DNA of 64,000 bases from assembly GCF_040100845.1 (NCBI RefSeq), contig NZ_JAZHSH010000001.1:2774501-2838500 (forward strand), in the 5' to 3' direction. Shown one piece after another: positions 1-9,648 of this stretch. Source of the DNA: Chengkuizengella sp. SCS-71B (GTDB taxonomy: Bacteria; Bacillota; Bacilli; Paenibacillales; KCTC-33759). How positions within the stretch are numbered: the first letter of the stretch is position 1; every line of letters begins with the position of its first letter. The position numbers were made by a program, and so were the translations under genes. Under the pieces are notes generated by a model that saw nothing but the letters and a program-made list of their open reading frames with translations, had not been told where the DNA came from and searched no databases.

Positions 1-792
1 TTCAATCGAATCTTCTGTACTATTAATTTGAGTATTTTCTCCTATATCAATTGGTTCAAATGTATCAGAATCCAACAAATTGATTCTTCCAGACGTTTTG
101 TCATTTTGTTTTAATTTATTAATCGCATTATCCAAATACAAAATCTTCTCTTCTAAATAACTAACCGTTGTAACCACTTCATAAGAAGAGCGTGTATACA
201 TCATAATTTTATCATTATAAGATAAAGTAGGAGGGAGCGGTCTGATTTCAGATATTTCAACAAGCAGTTGATCATGTATCCTTCCTAAAACTTGACTAAG
301 CTCAATTTTAACATCTTCATTTTCCTCTGACCAGCCAGTTAATATGGGCTTGTCTATCATAATCTCGTGATTTTCTACTTCCTTAGTAAACCCATTAGAA
401 AAAATAACTTCTATTTGGTTTGTGTTTGAATTCACTTCATAAGCTACAATTGGAAACTCTGTAATATTAATTTCAATTTGTCCAGGAAATTTCTTAATGA
501 ATTCTATCGAATGAATTACTTTATTTGAATTTAACTGTTCTAAAGCCTTTTCTTTCTCAATAAAAAAATAAGAATCTCCTTCATTTAATAATAGGGCTTG
601 TCTAAGTTCTTTTTCTGATAAAATATGAGTACCTTGAATAGAAATTGTATTTATTTTACTTAATGACGAATTAAAAAATAAAATAACTAATATGACAGTG
701 AAAAACAAAAAAAGAAGCAGCAACAGCTTTCGGTTGCTGCGTGTTTTAGTATTTCGATTGCGCAATACAGGCACGCTGTTTTGTTTTTCCAT
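1..792 (-). CDS. divIB: Cell-division protein DivIB/FtsQ (partial, runs off left edge)
   Basis: The reading frame is open from an ATG at 792 to the window edge, giving 264 residues. It has a short basic cytoplasmic head (rich in R, N and K), one membrane segment at about residues 25-41, and then an extracytoplasmic part starting with a POTRA-like stretch (NTISIQGTHILSEKEL). This is the FtsQ/DivIB layout; the family stabilises the FtsL-DivIC-PBP2B divisome complex outside the membrane. The start is preceded by AGGTGG. It lies last in the visible dcw operon, about 105 bp after murA, its usual neighbour. The C-terminal end is not seen. Family assignment rests on topology and gene order. Confidence 0.85.
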   Translation of the reverse strand, partial: MEKQNSVPVLRNRNTKTRSNRKLLLLLFLFFTVILVILFFNSSLSKINTISIQGTHILSEKELRQALLLNEGDSYFFIEKEKALEQLNSNKVIHSIEFIKKFPGQIEINITEFPIVAYEVNSNTNQIEVIFSNGFTKEVENHEIMIDKPILTGWSEENEDVKIELSQVLGRIHDQLLVEISEIRPLPPTLSYNDKIMMYTRSSYEVVTTVSYLEEKILYLDNAINKLKQNDKTSGRINLLDSDTFEPIDIGENTQINSTEDSIE

Positions 793-898
793 AAGTTCAC
801 CACCTAAAAGGCTCCCTAGACTACTCGCCAAAGTTATCCAATGTTGAATTTTCAAATATACATGTTTACATGAGCACCGGACTTCAAATATGAGGAAA

Positions 899-2170
899 TC
901 ATTTTGACACTGGTGATTCAACACATCTAGTTATATTAGCACCTAATTGATTAAAAATACTTTCGATGTTTACATATCCTCTATCAATATGATGAATTTG
1001 TTCAATTGTGGTTGTTCCTTTGCCAGCTAACCCTGCCACTACTAAAGCTGCACCAGCTCTTAAATCGGTAGCTCTGACTGAAGCCCCATACAATCTAGGA
1101 ACACCTCTAACATACGCAATGTTATTGTTCACCTGAATATCTGCACCCATTTTTTTCAATTCATCAACATGTTTAAAACGTTGCTCGAATATCTTTTCCT
1201 TTATGGTAGTAATTCCTTCAGACAAAGATAACAATACCATAATCTGTGATTGCAAATCTGTAGGAAAAGCCGGGTATGGTGAGGTAACTATTCGATCTAA
1301 TGATTTTGGTCTACCTAAACTATTAATGTTAATTATATCATTTTTCAAAGTAATTTGAACATCCGCTTTTTTTAACACATGAATTAGGGATTCCAAATGT
1401 TGTGGACATGTGGATGTAAGTTCTACTTTCCCACCTGTAACTGCTGTAGCAATCATTAATGTTCCTGCTACAATTCGATCAGGAATAATCCTATAACGAC
1501 GTGGCGTTAATTTTTTCACACCTACGATCTGAATTTTATCCGAACCCGCTCCAGTAATTTTAGCTCCTAGTGTGTTCAAAAAGTTTTGTAAATCTACGAT
1601 TTCAGGTTCCTTCGCAGCCTGATGGATCGTTGTTTCTCCTTCAGCCAATACGGCTGCCATTAAAATATTTTCAGTTGCACCAACACTAGGAAAATCTAAG
1701 TGTATATCTGCTCCAATTAATTTATTTGCACGACAAATGATGGTGTTGTTAGATTCTTCAACGGTAGCCCCTAACGCTCTTAGTCCTTTTAAGTGCAAGT
1801 CTATTTTTCTTTCTCCGATTGCACATCCACCAGGTTGATAAACCTGTACTTGACCAAACCTAGCTAATAGAGGTCCCATCATAAAAATGGATGATCTCAT
1901 TTGTTTCATTAAATCTTCAGGGATATGATATGAATATATAGATGATGTATCCAGCATTACTCTTCCATCTTGGTGGTTTGCCTTACAGCCTATTGCATGT
2001 AATATGTCTATCATAACTTTTATATCTAGTAAATCTGGAACATTCTCTACTGTATGTTGACCATCAACTAGTATACAAGCTGCTAGAATAGGTAATGCTG
2101 CATTTTTTGATCCGTGAATACGAATCGTTCCTGTAAGAGGTCTCCCACCTTCGATAACCAATTTCTCCAA
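899..2170 (-). CDS. murA: UDP-N-acetylglucosamine 1-carboxyvinyltransferase MurA
   Basis: This 423-residue protein has the full length of the EPSP-synthase-like MurA family. It transfers enolpyruvate from PEP to UDP-GlcNAc, the first committed step of peptidoglycan synthesis, in the cytoplasm. Visible marks are the substrate-binding SKNAALP near residues 21-27 (Lys22, Asn23) and the loop PGGCAIGER with the PEP-binding, fosfomycin-sensitive Cys116. Firmicutes commonly carry two paralogues (MurAA and MurAB); the sequence alone does not tell which this is, though its place in the dcw operon suggests a wall-growth or sporulation-linked copy. It starts 15 bp after the murB stop, so it is probably translated from the same transcript. 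Confidence 0.95.
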   Translation of the reverse strand: MEKLVIEGGRPLTGTIRIHGSKNAALPILAACILVDGQHTVENVPDLLDIKVMIDILHAIGCKANHQDGRVMLDTSSIYSYHIPEDLMKQMRSSIFMMGPLLARFGQVQVYQPGGCAIGERKIDLHLKGLRALGATVEESNNTIICRANKLIGADIHLDFPSVGATENILMAAVLAEGETTIHQAAKEPEIVDLQNFLNTLGAKITGAGSDKIQIVGVKKLTPRRYRIIPDRIVAGTLMIATAVTGGKVELTSTCPQHLESLIHVLKKADVQITLKNDIININSLGRPKSLDRIVTSPYPAFPTDLQSQIMVLLSLSEGITTIKEKIFEQRFKHVDELKKMGADIQVNNNIAYVRGVPRLYGASVRATDLRAGAALVVAGLAGKGTTTIEQIHHIDRGYVNIESIFNQLGANITRCVESPVSK

Positions 2171-2185
2171 TGTCTCACCTCCGAA

Positions 2186-3091
2186 TTAACGCTCACCTAC
2201 TTGCAGAACTTCCGGAACTAGAAGTACATCGAATTTTTCATATACAACTTTCTGAATATGTTCCATTAAGGTGAGGACGTCTCTAGCTGTCGCTTGATCT
2301 GTATTGACAATGAAATTGGCATGTAGGGTCGATACCTCTGCTCCACCGATACGTGTACCTTTAAGACCCGCTTGTTCAATCAGTTTAGCAGCGTGATGCT
2401 GATCAGGGTTTCTAAACACACTCCCCGAACATGCAAATTGCAACGGTTGAGTCCTTAATCTATATTCTTTATGCGTTGCCATTAAATGGGCAATTTCTTT
2501 ACGATCACCGTACTCAAGATTTAAAACAACTTCAGCAACGATACCTTTTTTGGCATGAAGAATAGAATTACGATATGCAAATTCCAAATCGTCTGCTGAC
2601 CATTCAACCAATTCCCCTGTCTCCAGTACAATCTTAGCTGTTGATAGTATTCGTGACATATCTGACCCGAGAGCTCCTGCATTCATATATACGGCTCCTC
2701 CCACAGTGCCTGGTATACCTCCTGCAAATTCCAAACCGGTTAATCCTTCTTTGCCAGCCAGAACACTCAATTTGATTAGAGAATATGATCCACCAGCATA
2801 TACCCGATTATTATCAAAATGTATCGTTTCAAATCCTTTTCCTAGTTTGATAACAGCTCCTCTTATTCCTTTATCTAGAACAAGCAAATTAGAGCCTCTA
2901 CCAATTTGTGTCCACGGGATTTGATGTTTATTTAAGATTTTGATCGTTTCCGTTAACATTTCTATATTTTCTGGCACAATGAATAAATCGGCAGGACCAC
3001 CAATTTTCCAAGTCGTATATTCAGCCATTGGTTCATTCAAATACACCTCAGTAATCCCAGCTGCATGTAATTCATCAATGACTTTTTTCAT
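2186..3091 (-). CDS. murB: UDP-N-acetylenolpyruvoylglucosamine reductase MurB
   Basis: MurB is the FAD/NADPH enzyme that reduces the MurA product to UDP-MurNAc. The protein has FAD-binding signatures (TWKIGGPAD, IGRGSNLLV, GGIPGTVGGAVYMNAGA), the motif YRNS near the active site and CSGSVFRNP, which fits the shorter Gram-positive type. I place the start at ATG 3091 (301 aa) because it is preceded by a near-perfect Shine-Dalgarno (AGAAGGAGG) with good spacing; an in-frame ATG at 3133 has none. A 133-bp gap separates it from spoVE, exactly where murG normally sits, so murB may have its own promoter in that gap. Confidence 0.95.
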   Translation of the reverse strand: MKKVIDELHAAGITEVYLNEPMAEYTTWKIGGPADLFIVPENIEMLTETIKILNKHQIPWTQIGRGSNLLVLDKGIRGAVIKLGKGFETIHFDNNRVYAGGSYSLIKLSVLAGKEGLTGLEFAGGIPGTVGGAVYMNAGALGSDMSRILSTAKIVLETGELVEWSADDLEFAYRNSILHAKKGIVAEVVLNLEYGDRKEIAHLMATHKEYRLRTQPLQFACSGSVFRNPDQHHAAKLIEQAGLKGTRIGGAEVSTLHANFIVNTDQATARDVLTLMEHIQKVVYEKFDVLLVPEVLQVGER

Positions 3092-3224
3092 GGGATAACC
3101 TCCTTCTGCAGGGTTATAAGTTAGCTTTGTCACGATTATAGGTTATTTTATGTTTTATCATGACAATTGGTTACAAGACAGACTTTAGGAAATAAGGATA
3201 TAGTGTAGGAGACATTTCCTTCTT

Positions 3225-4316
3225 TCACCTTGAATATCTTGAGATATTAAGTAAAATTCCGATTGCAGTTAGTAATAAAGTTAAAGAAGAACCACCTGCG
3301 CTGATCAAAGGCAGTGTGATTCCTGTTACTGGAAATATTCCGATGACAACACCGATATTAATCATCACTTGTACTCCAATAATACCTATAATCCCAACTG
3401 CAAGTAAACTTCCAAATGAATCCGGTGCTGTAATTGCTACTCTAAATCCTCTCCATATCAATATCAAGAATAATAGCAATACAACACTTCCTCCTATAAA
3501 ACCCAGTTCTTCGGAAATAATAGAAAAAATAAAATCAGTTTGCGGTTCAGGCAAATAATTGTACTTCTGCCGGCTTCTCCCCAAACCTAATCCAACTAAT
3601 CCACCAGGACCTATAGCATATAATGATTGAATAATTTGATAACCAGAGCCTAGTGGGTCCTCCCATGGATTTAAAAACCCTGTAATTCGTTTTAAACGAT
3701 AGGGTGCCGTTATAATTAAACCAACTAGCCCTACTACACCAATCATAGCTAAACTAACTAGATGGGAAATCTTTGCTCCCGCTACATAAATGACAATAAT
3801 GGAAGCTCCAACAAGTACAGCGCCCGTCCCTAAATCGGGCTGCAGCATGATCAAAGCAAATGAAGTACCTACTAGTAATAACGGTGGCATTAGACCTTTA
3901 AAAAAAGAACTGATTTCGGTTTGCCGTTCAACTAAGAATTTTGCTAAATATAAAACAATTGCTAGTTTCATAAATTCTGAAGGTTGGATGCCTAGTGAAC
4001 CAACCCCTAACCAGCTTTTTGCTCCACCTCGCACATCTCCTATGATTAAAACGAGTATTAACATTATAAAACCTGAGAGCAAAATCGCTTTAGCAAATTT
4101 TTTCCAAGCCCAATAATCGATGTTCATTGTGGCGAATAATGCAATGATACCTAAAACTGCAAAAATAAACTGCCTTTTTAAATAAAATAAGGAATCACCG
4201 AAATTGTGAAAAGCCAGAACAGCACTTGCACTGTAAACCATAATTAAACCAATTCCTAAAAGTAATAACGTGGATACAATAATTAAGGAATCTGGTGCAG
4301 AACGGATTTTTGACAT
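3225..4316 (-). CDS. spoVE: SEDS peptidoglycan polymerase, SpoVE/FtsW type
   Basis: A 363-residue polytopic membrane protein of the SEDS (FtsW/RodA/SpoVE) family, glycosyltransferases that polymerise lipid II together with a class B PBP. Conserved marks are PSEFMKLAIVLYLAK, the PDLGTGAV segment with the family's essential Asp, and PVTGITLPLISAGGSS near the C-terminus. In Bacillus subtilis the dcw-encoded copy is SpoVE, used for the spore cortex, while FtsW is encoded elsewhere; in other Bacillales the dcw copy is called FtsW. The neighbouring spoVD, its usual partner, favours SpoVE, but the sequence cannot settle it. Shine-Dalgarno AGGAGGAGG precedes the ATG. Confidence 0.9.
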   Translation of the reverse strand: MSKIRSAPDSLIIVSTLLLLGIGLIMVYSASAVLAFHNFGDSLFYLKRQFIFAVLGIIALFATMNIDYWAWKKFAKAILLSGFIMLILVLIIGDVRGGAKSWLGVGSLGIQPSEFMKLAIVLYLAKFLVERQTEISSFFKGLMPPLLLVGTSFALIMLQPDLGTGAVLVGASIIVIYVAGAKISHLVSLAMIGVVGLVGLIITAPYRLKRITGFLNPWEDPLGSGYQIIQSLYAIGPGGLVGLGLGRSRQKYNYLPEPQTDFIFSIISEELGFIGGSVVLLLFLILIWRGFRVAITAPDSFGSLLAVGIIGIIGVQVMINIGVVIGIFPVTGITLPLISAGGSSLTLLLTAIGILLNISRYSR

Positions 4317-4346
4317 TAAATCCTCCTCCTAGTACAACCTTATTTA

Positions 4347-5735
4347 TTAAAGGTTATGCACCGCTTCCTTAAACATTCTTCCACGTTCCTCGAAGGTTTT
4401 AAACATGTCCCAGCTAGCACATGCTGGAGATAGTAATACAACGTCCCCTGCACCAGCCATTTGTTCAGATAATATCACGGCTTGATTCATGGCATCATTT
4501 TCATTCTGATAGGTTTCTACAGATCGAAAAGATTTTATTTCTGCTAATTCAGCAATTTTTTTTAACTTTTCACGAGTTTCACCTAATGTTACTAGTCCTT
4601 TTATTCTAGTTTTAAACAATGGCAGCAGTTCCATATAATTCGAACCTCTGTCTAAACCTCCAGCAATCAATATTACATTTTTCTCAAATGCTTCTAACGC
4701 TTTGTTCGTAGCAGTTGGATTCGTAGCTTTTGAATCATTATAAAATTCAATGCCATCCTTATCAGCAACAAATTCAAGTCGATGTTCAATGCCATTAAAA
4801 TGCTCTAAAACACCACGTATAATTTTTATATCGGTATTTACAGCAATAGCAATTGCAGCTGCAGACAGAGCATTTTCCTTATTGTGTCTTACACCCATCC
4901 CTAAAGACTGTGTTTCAATAATAAAATGTTCAACTCCGTTGTTATCCCTATATACAATTTTTCCCTTTGATATATATACCCCATATTCCAATTCTTTTTT
5001 TGATGAAATTGGTAGGATTGAAGCTTCAATTTCTTTAGCTATATTACGACAAATTTCATCATCCCAATTCAAAACAGCTATATCTTCAGCCGATTGATTT
5101 CTAAATAGATTTTTTTTGGATTCAATATAATCCTCCAAAGTAAGATGATAATCTAAATGTGTTTCATATAAATTTAACAAACAAGATATTTTAGGTTTAA
5201 ACTGACGAATCCCCTTTAATTGAAAGCTGCTTAACTCTGCTACAATCCATTGGTTGGATTTTGCATCTTTTGCAACTTCACATAATGGAGTTCCGATATT
5301 TCCTGCTACAATGGGCAGTTGATTAGCAGCAGATAATATATCTCCGACTATACTAGTCGTTGTTGTTTTACCGTTAGAGCCAGTAATTCCAATCATAGGA
5401 GCCTCACTGATATGATAAGCTACTTCAACTTCAGTAACAATTTCGATTTCCATTTCTATGGCTTTTTGAATCAGTGGCACATGATATGGTATGCCAGGAT
5501 TTTTTACAATAAGAGTAATATCAGAATGAATTAATTCTTTAGGATGGCCACCACAGATGACAGTAATTCCCAACGCCTCTAACTCATCCGCCTCAGGACA
5601 ATATTTTTTTTCTTTTTTATCATTAATAATAACGTTTGCACCGTATTCGTAAAAAATTTGTGCAGCAGCCTGTCCGCTTTTAGCCAAACCCAATACAAGT
5701 ACGGTTTTATCCTTATAGAAACTGGGATGTTTCAT
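4347..5735 (-). CDS. murD: UDP-N-acetylmuramoyl-L-alanine--D-glutamate ligase MurD
   Basis: A 462-residue Mur ligase that adds D-glutamate to UDP-MurNAc-L-Ala with ATP. It has the N-terminal Rossmann-like UDP-binding domain (VLVLGLAKSGQAAA, where MurD differs from the other Mur ligases), the P-loop [12 protein letters not shown], the central His-containing ETHLDYH segment, and C-terminal NDSKATNPTA. The Shine-Dalgarno is AAGGGG. It sits 13 bp after mraY and 30 bp before spoVE, consistent with one operon. Length matches the family. Confidence 0.95.
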   Translation of the reverse strand: MKHPSFYKDKTVLVLGLAKSGQAAAQIFYEYGANVIINDKKEKKYCPEADELEALGITVICGGHPKELIHSDITLIVKNPGIPYHVPLIQKAIEMEIEIVTEVEVAYHISEAPMIGITGSNGKTTTTSIVGDILSAANQLPIVAGNIGTPLCEVAKDAKSNQWIVAELSSFQLKGIRQFKPKISCLLNLYETHLDYHLTLEDYIESKKNLFRNQSAEDIAVLNWDDEICRNIAKEIEASILPISSKKELEYGVYISKGKIVYRDNNGVEHFIIETQSLGMGVRHNKENALSAAAIAIAVNTDIKIIRGVLEHFNGIEHRLEFVADKDGIEFYNDSKATNPTATNKALEAFEKNVILIAGGLDRGSNYMELLPLFKTRIKGLVTLGETREKLKKIAELAEIKSFRSVETYQNENDAMNQAVILSEQMAGAGDVVLLSPACASWDMFKTFEERGRMFKEAVHNL

Positions 5736-5748
5736 TATTTACAGCCCC

Positions 5749-6705
5749 TTAATAAATATAAAGTCCTATACCAGCTAACATTAAACCTAACAACCAAAAT
5801 GAAATCACAACTCTCCATTCCGACCAACCGCTTAATTCAAAATGGTGGTGAATTGGGCTCATTTTAAAGACACGTTTACCTGTGGTTTTAAATGAGATGA
5901 CCTGAATGATAACTGATAGATTTTCAATGACAAACACCCCGCCTATGACAACTAATAAAAGCTCAGTTTTAGTAAGTATCGCAACAGCAGCCAACCCCCC
6001 GCCGATACTTAATGAACCCGTATCCCCCATAAATACTTTTGCCGGATGTGCATTAAATACTAAAAACCCTAAAACTGCACCAATCATAGCTGCACAAAAA
6101 ACAGCTGTTTCGAATTGAGTATTCATCATAGAGATGATCGCAAAAGCACCGAATGCAATGGCACTTGTACCGGATACTAATCCATCCAAACCATCAGTTA
6201 AGTTAACCGCATTGGTTGTACCTAATAAGACAATTATAATGAATAGATAGTAGAACCAGCTTAAGTCTACACTTATGTCAGCAATAGGTATATGGAGAGC
6301 TGTACTGAAATCCATAGAACTTAACAGTACACATATCAAGATGGATACAAAAAGCTGACCTAATAGTTTTTGTTTAGCACTTAAACCCATCGAACGCTTA
6401 AAAACAATTTTTATGTAATCATCTAAGAAACCAATTAAACCAAAACCGAATGTAGCAATGATTAAAATATAAAATTCCAAACCAAAATGATCTGAAAATC
6501 TATAAAATGAAATAGACAGGGCTAAGAGAATGATGATTCCCCCCATAGTTGGTGTCCCTTTTTTCTTTAAATGCCCCTGTGGTCCTTCAGTTCTAATTTG
6601 TTGTCCAAATTTTAACCTCCGCAGGATGGGAATAAATAGTGGTCCTGTAATCAAGGCTAGAATGAATGAGACCCCTATTGTCCAATACATAACATTATAA
6701 TCCAC
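5749..6705 (-). CDS. mraY: Phospho-N-acetylmuramoyl-pentapeptide transferase MraY
   Basis: A 318-residue, roughly ten-helix membrane enzyme that moves phospho-MurNAc-pentapeptide onto undecaprenyl phosphate to give lipid I. Diagnostic motifs are GGIIIL near the N-terminus, the acidic pair in [29 protein letters not shown], and the MraY-specific histidine motif [11 protein letters not shown] near the end. The histidine motif separates MraY from the related WecA/TagO enzymes. It lies between murF and murD as in other Bacillales. Confidence 0.95.
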   Translation of the reverse strand: MDYNVMYWTIGVSFILALITGPLFIPILRRLKFGQQIRTEGPQGHLKKKGTPTMGGIIILLALSISFYRFSDHFGLEFYILIIATFGFGLIGFLDDYIKIVFKRSMGLSAKQKLLGQLFVSILICVLLSSMDFSTALHIPIADISVDLSWFYYLFIIIVLLGTTNAVNLTDGLDGLVSGTSAIAFGAFAIISMMNTQFETAVFCAAMIGAVLGFLVFNAHPAKVFMGDTGSLSIGGGLAAVAILTKTELLLVVIGGVFVIENLSVIIQVISFKTTGKRVFKMSPIHHHFELSGWSEWRVVISFWLLGLMLAGIGLYIY

Positions 6706-6718
6706 AAACCCTGCCTCC

Positions 6719-8110
6719 TTATCTATTTTTCAACTCGTCCACGATATCTTCTAATTTCATTCCTCTTGACCCTTTAATTAAAATTACATCTTTTTCTGTC
6801 ACTATTGTTAATAGTTCTTTTAATAGCTTTTCCTTATTTTTAAAAGATTTTACATGATCAGGTAAATAATGATTTTGGGCTTCAAAAGCTACCTCTTCTG
6901 CCAGATCTCCATACGTAAAAACGTAGTCAATTTTATGTGGATCAAGTCTTCGCCCAATGTCTTGATGCAGCTCTCTTTCATTCTCACCTAGTTCCAGCAT
7001 GTCACCTAGTACAATCATTTTATGATGATATCCCTCTAATTCTTCCAACATTTCTATTGCAGCTTTTAATGCATTTGGACTAGAGTTATATGCATCGTTT
7101 ATGATTACAAATCCAGAATTGGTTCGAATCTTTTGTGTTCTCATACTCGAAACTTTAAGATGTTTTAATCCTTTAATAATATCTTCTTTTTTAATAGCTA
7201 GTAATTCACTAACAGCAATAGCGGCAATAGCGTTCATTACATTGTGTCTTCCTATTAATGGTATGTAATAACCCTTTGGTGGTGATTGATTTAATCCAAA
7301 ATACACCCCATCTTGTTCCATCTTTATAAAAGTAGGATAGATTTCATTCGATTCCTTTTTACCAAAACGAATCCGTTTTGTGGAAGGAGGTAAATTATAC
7401 CCGAGCTCAGAAATATTCTCAAGTAGAGGTTCATCACCTGGATAAATAAATAATCCATCCTGTTTCAAGCCATTTATGATTTCTAATTTTGCTTTTGCTA
7501 TTTCTTCTCTCGATCCTAATTGAAGTAAGTGAGCTTCTCCTATATTGGTTATAATGGCAATATCAGGCTCAGCCAATTTACTTAGCAAGTCAATTTCTCC
7601 CCTGCCACTCATACCCATTTCAAGAACTGCAAATTGTGTATCTTCTTTCATTTGAAGTAAAGTTAGCGGCAATCCAATCTGATTATTAAAGTTGCCCTCT
7701 GTTTTATGAACTTTATAGGTGGTAGATAAAATAGCGGCAATCATATCTTTTGTCGTAGTTTTCCCATTGCTTCCCGTTATGGCTATTACCCTTGCCTCAA
7801 CCTGTTTCATATACTGCTTAGCAAGTTCCTGTAAAGCTAATAACGTATCGTCTACAAAAATAAGTGGAACATGATCAGGGGGGGATTCATGATCCTTTTG
7901 CCATAATGAAGCCGCCGCCCCCTTGTTGAATGCCTCTTCAACAAAAAGATGTCCATCAAAATTTTCACCAACTAGTGGAATAAACAAACTTCCTTGATTT
8001 ATATTTCTTGAGTCAGTAGATACCCCTTGAATGATAACTGGTTCTTTTATTTGTGTAAATTGTTCTACATGTAACATATCGATTATATCATCATATGCTC
8101 GGATCATCAT
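6719..8110 (-). CDS. murF: UDP-N-acetylmuramoyl-tripeptide--D-alanyl-D-alanine ligase MurF
   Basis: A 463-residue Mur ligase that adds D-Ala-D-Ala to the UDP-MurNAc-tripeptide, the last cytoplasmic step. It has the N-terminal MurE/MurF substrate domain ([24 protein letters not shown]), the ATP site [13 protein letters not shown], the [10 protein letters not shown] segment typical of MurF, and [10 protein letters not shown]. The start overlaps the murE end by 20 bp; it is an ATG-ATG doublet with AAGGAG about nine bases upstream, so either Met may be used. The overlap suggests translational coupling. Confidence 0.94.
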   Translation of the reverse strand: MMIRAYDDIIDMLHVEQFTQIKEPVIIQGVSTDSRNINQGSLFIPLVGENFDGHLFVEEAFNKGAAASLWQKDHESPPDHVPLIFVDDTLLALQELAKQYMKQVEARVIAITGSNGKTTTKDMIAAILSTTYKVHKTEGNFNNQIGLPLTLLQMKEDTQFAVLEMGMSGRGEIDLLSKLAEPDIAIITNIGEAHLLQLGSREEIAKAKLEIINGLKQDGLFIYPGDEPLLENISELGYNLPPSTKRIRFGKKESNEIYPTFIKMEQDGVYFGLNQSPPKGYYIPLIGRHNVMNAIAAIAVSELLAIKKEDIIKGLKHLKVSSMRTQKIRTNSGFVIINDAYNSSPNALKAAIEMLEELEGYHHKMIVLGDMLELGENERELHQDIGRRLDPHKIDYVFTYGDLAEEVAFEAQNHYLPDHVKSFKNKEKLLKELLTIVTEKDVILIKGSRGMKLEDIVDELKNR

Positions 8111-9596
8111 TTATTATACTCCTTATCACGTTCTTTGCCACTAATCTATCGTCAAAATCTATTTTTATCCCTTGAACTTCCTGATATGTTTCATGACCTT
8201 TACCAGCAATTAAAACTACATCCTTTGCATTAGCATTTGAGATTGCTTTGTTAATCGCTAGATGACGATCTTCAATCAGTTCATATTGACTCCCTATCAT
8301 CCCTGAATCTATAATCCCTTTCTCTATATCCGATAAAATGCGAATCGGGTTCTCTGAACGAGGGTTATCTGATGTGACATAAACATAATCACAATATTTT
8401 GCTGCAATATGTCCCATTATAGGTCGTTTTGTACGATCCCTATCTCCTCCACAACCAAAAACACAAACAATTTTACCTTCAGCAAACTCAGAAATTGTTT
8501 TCAAAGCATTTTCAAGACTATCTGGTGTATGAGAATAATCAACAATGACTAAAAATTCCTGATTTTCATATACAGACTCAAAACGCCCATCAATACCCTC
8601 TATCTTCTCTAGGCTTTCTTTGATTTCTTCTAAAGGAATTTCCTCTATAACAGACGCAGTTATAGCAGCTAAAGCATTATATATATTAAATTTACCGATA
8701 AGTTGAAGATGAAAGTCCAATGTTCCAACAAAGGAAATGACTTTAAAATTGGTCCCTTTTGAGGAAATACGAATATCTGTTGCTCGAACATCCACACCTT
8801 CCTTATCAATACCGTATGTAAATACTTCAGCTGTAGTAATTTTCTTATAATAATTAGATACTGGGTCATCGCCGTTTAATACAGCATATTTTTTATTTTC
8901 AGGATTATTAGAAAATGTATTCCCAAATCTAGAAAACAATAAACCCTTAGACTGCATATATTTATCCATGGTACCATGATAGTCTAAATGGTCTTGTGTT
9001 AAATTAGTGAATATAGCAGTGCGATAATCACAGCCCATCACCCGCCCCAATTCTAGGGCATGGCTTGAAACTTCCATTATACAATAATCAATATTACTTT
9101 TTAGCATCATATCTAAACTTCTTTGTAGCTCTAGTGCTTCAAGTGTCGTATTTTCTACATTATATGACTGATCACCAATTTTCATTTGAATCGTACCCAT
9201 TAATCCTGTACGATAAAATTGATCTCTTAATACTCTATCAATTAAATAGGTTGTTGTGGTTTTTCCATTTGTTCCAGTCACTCCGATAAGTTTCATTTTA
9301 TGACTTGGATATTGGTAAAATGCTGAAGCAAATACAGCCATCGCATATCCGCTATCTTTTACACGTATTTTCGGGACATTCGTTTCTACATCCTGTTGTA
9401 CAACCAAAGCTGCGGCACCATTTTTAACAGCTTGCTCTGCAAATTGGTGACCATCCACTCGATGTCCAACAATACAAATAAATAAATCCCCTGACTTCAC
9501 CTTTCTAGAATCAGTTTTAATGCCTGTAATCACTGTATCTGGATCTCCATGAAGATTCGAAAGTTTTAATAATGAGGCGAATTCTTTGAGTAACAT
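8091..9596 (-). CDS. murE: UDP-N-acetylmuramoyl-tripeptide synthetase MurE (meso-DAP type)
   Basis: A 501-residue Mur ligase that adds the third amino acid of the stem peptide. It shows the substrate domain (GIKTDSRKVKSGDLFI), the P-loop GVTGTNGKTTTTY near residue 105, the NTTLEALELQ segment, and the motif DNPRSENP. DNPR is the known signature of enzymes that take meso-diaminopimelate rather than L-lysine, so this organism should have DAP-type peptidoglycan, as expected for a spore-forming rod. The Shine-Dalgarno is GGGGG. The gap to spoVD is about 50 bp. Confidence 0.95.
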   Translation of the reverse strand: MLLKEFASLLKLSNLHGDPDTVITGIKTDSRKVKSGDLFICIVGHRVDGHQFAEQAVKNGAAALVVQQDVETNVPKIRVKDSGYAMAVFASAFYQYPSHKMKLIGVTGTNGKTTTTYLIDRVLRDQFYRTGLMGTIQMKIGDQSYNVENTTLEALELQRSLDMMLKSNIDYCIMEVSSHALELGRVMGCDYRTAIFTNLTQDHLDYHGTMDKYMQSKGLLFSRFGNTFSNNPENKKYAVLNGDDPVSNYYKKITTAEVFTYGIDKEGVDVRATDIRISSKGTNFKVISFVGTLDFHLQLIGKFNIYNALAAITASVIEEIPLEEIKESLEKIEGIDGRFESVYENQEFLVIVDYSHTPDSLENALKTISEFAEGKIVCVFGCGGDRDRTKRPIMGHIAAKYCDYVYVTSDNPRSENPIRILSDIEKGIIDSGMIGSQYELIEDRHLAINKAISNANAKDVVLIAGKGHETYQEVQGIKIDFDDRLVAKNVIRSIINDDPSI

Positions 9597-9648
9597 GGCT
9601 AACCCCCCAAAACTAAAGTATGGATAATACCAGTAGCTTTAAGCACAT

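Noticed and set aside
3092-3224. A TTGTCA/TATAAT promoter before murB
   Set aside because: The spacing is about 20 bp, too long for a convincing SigA promoter, so it is not listed as a feature.
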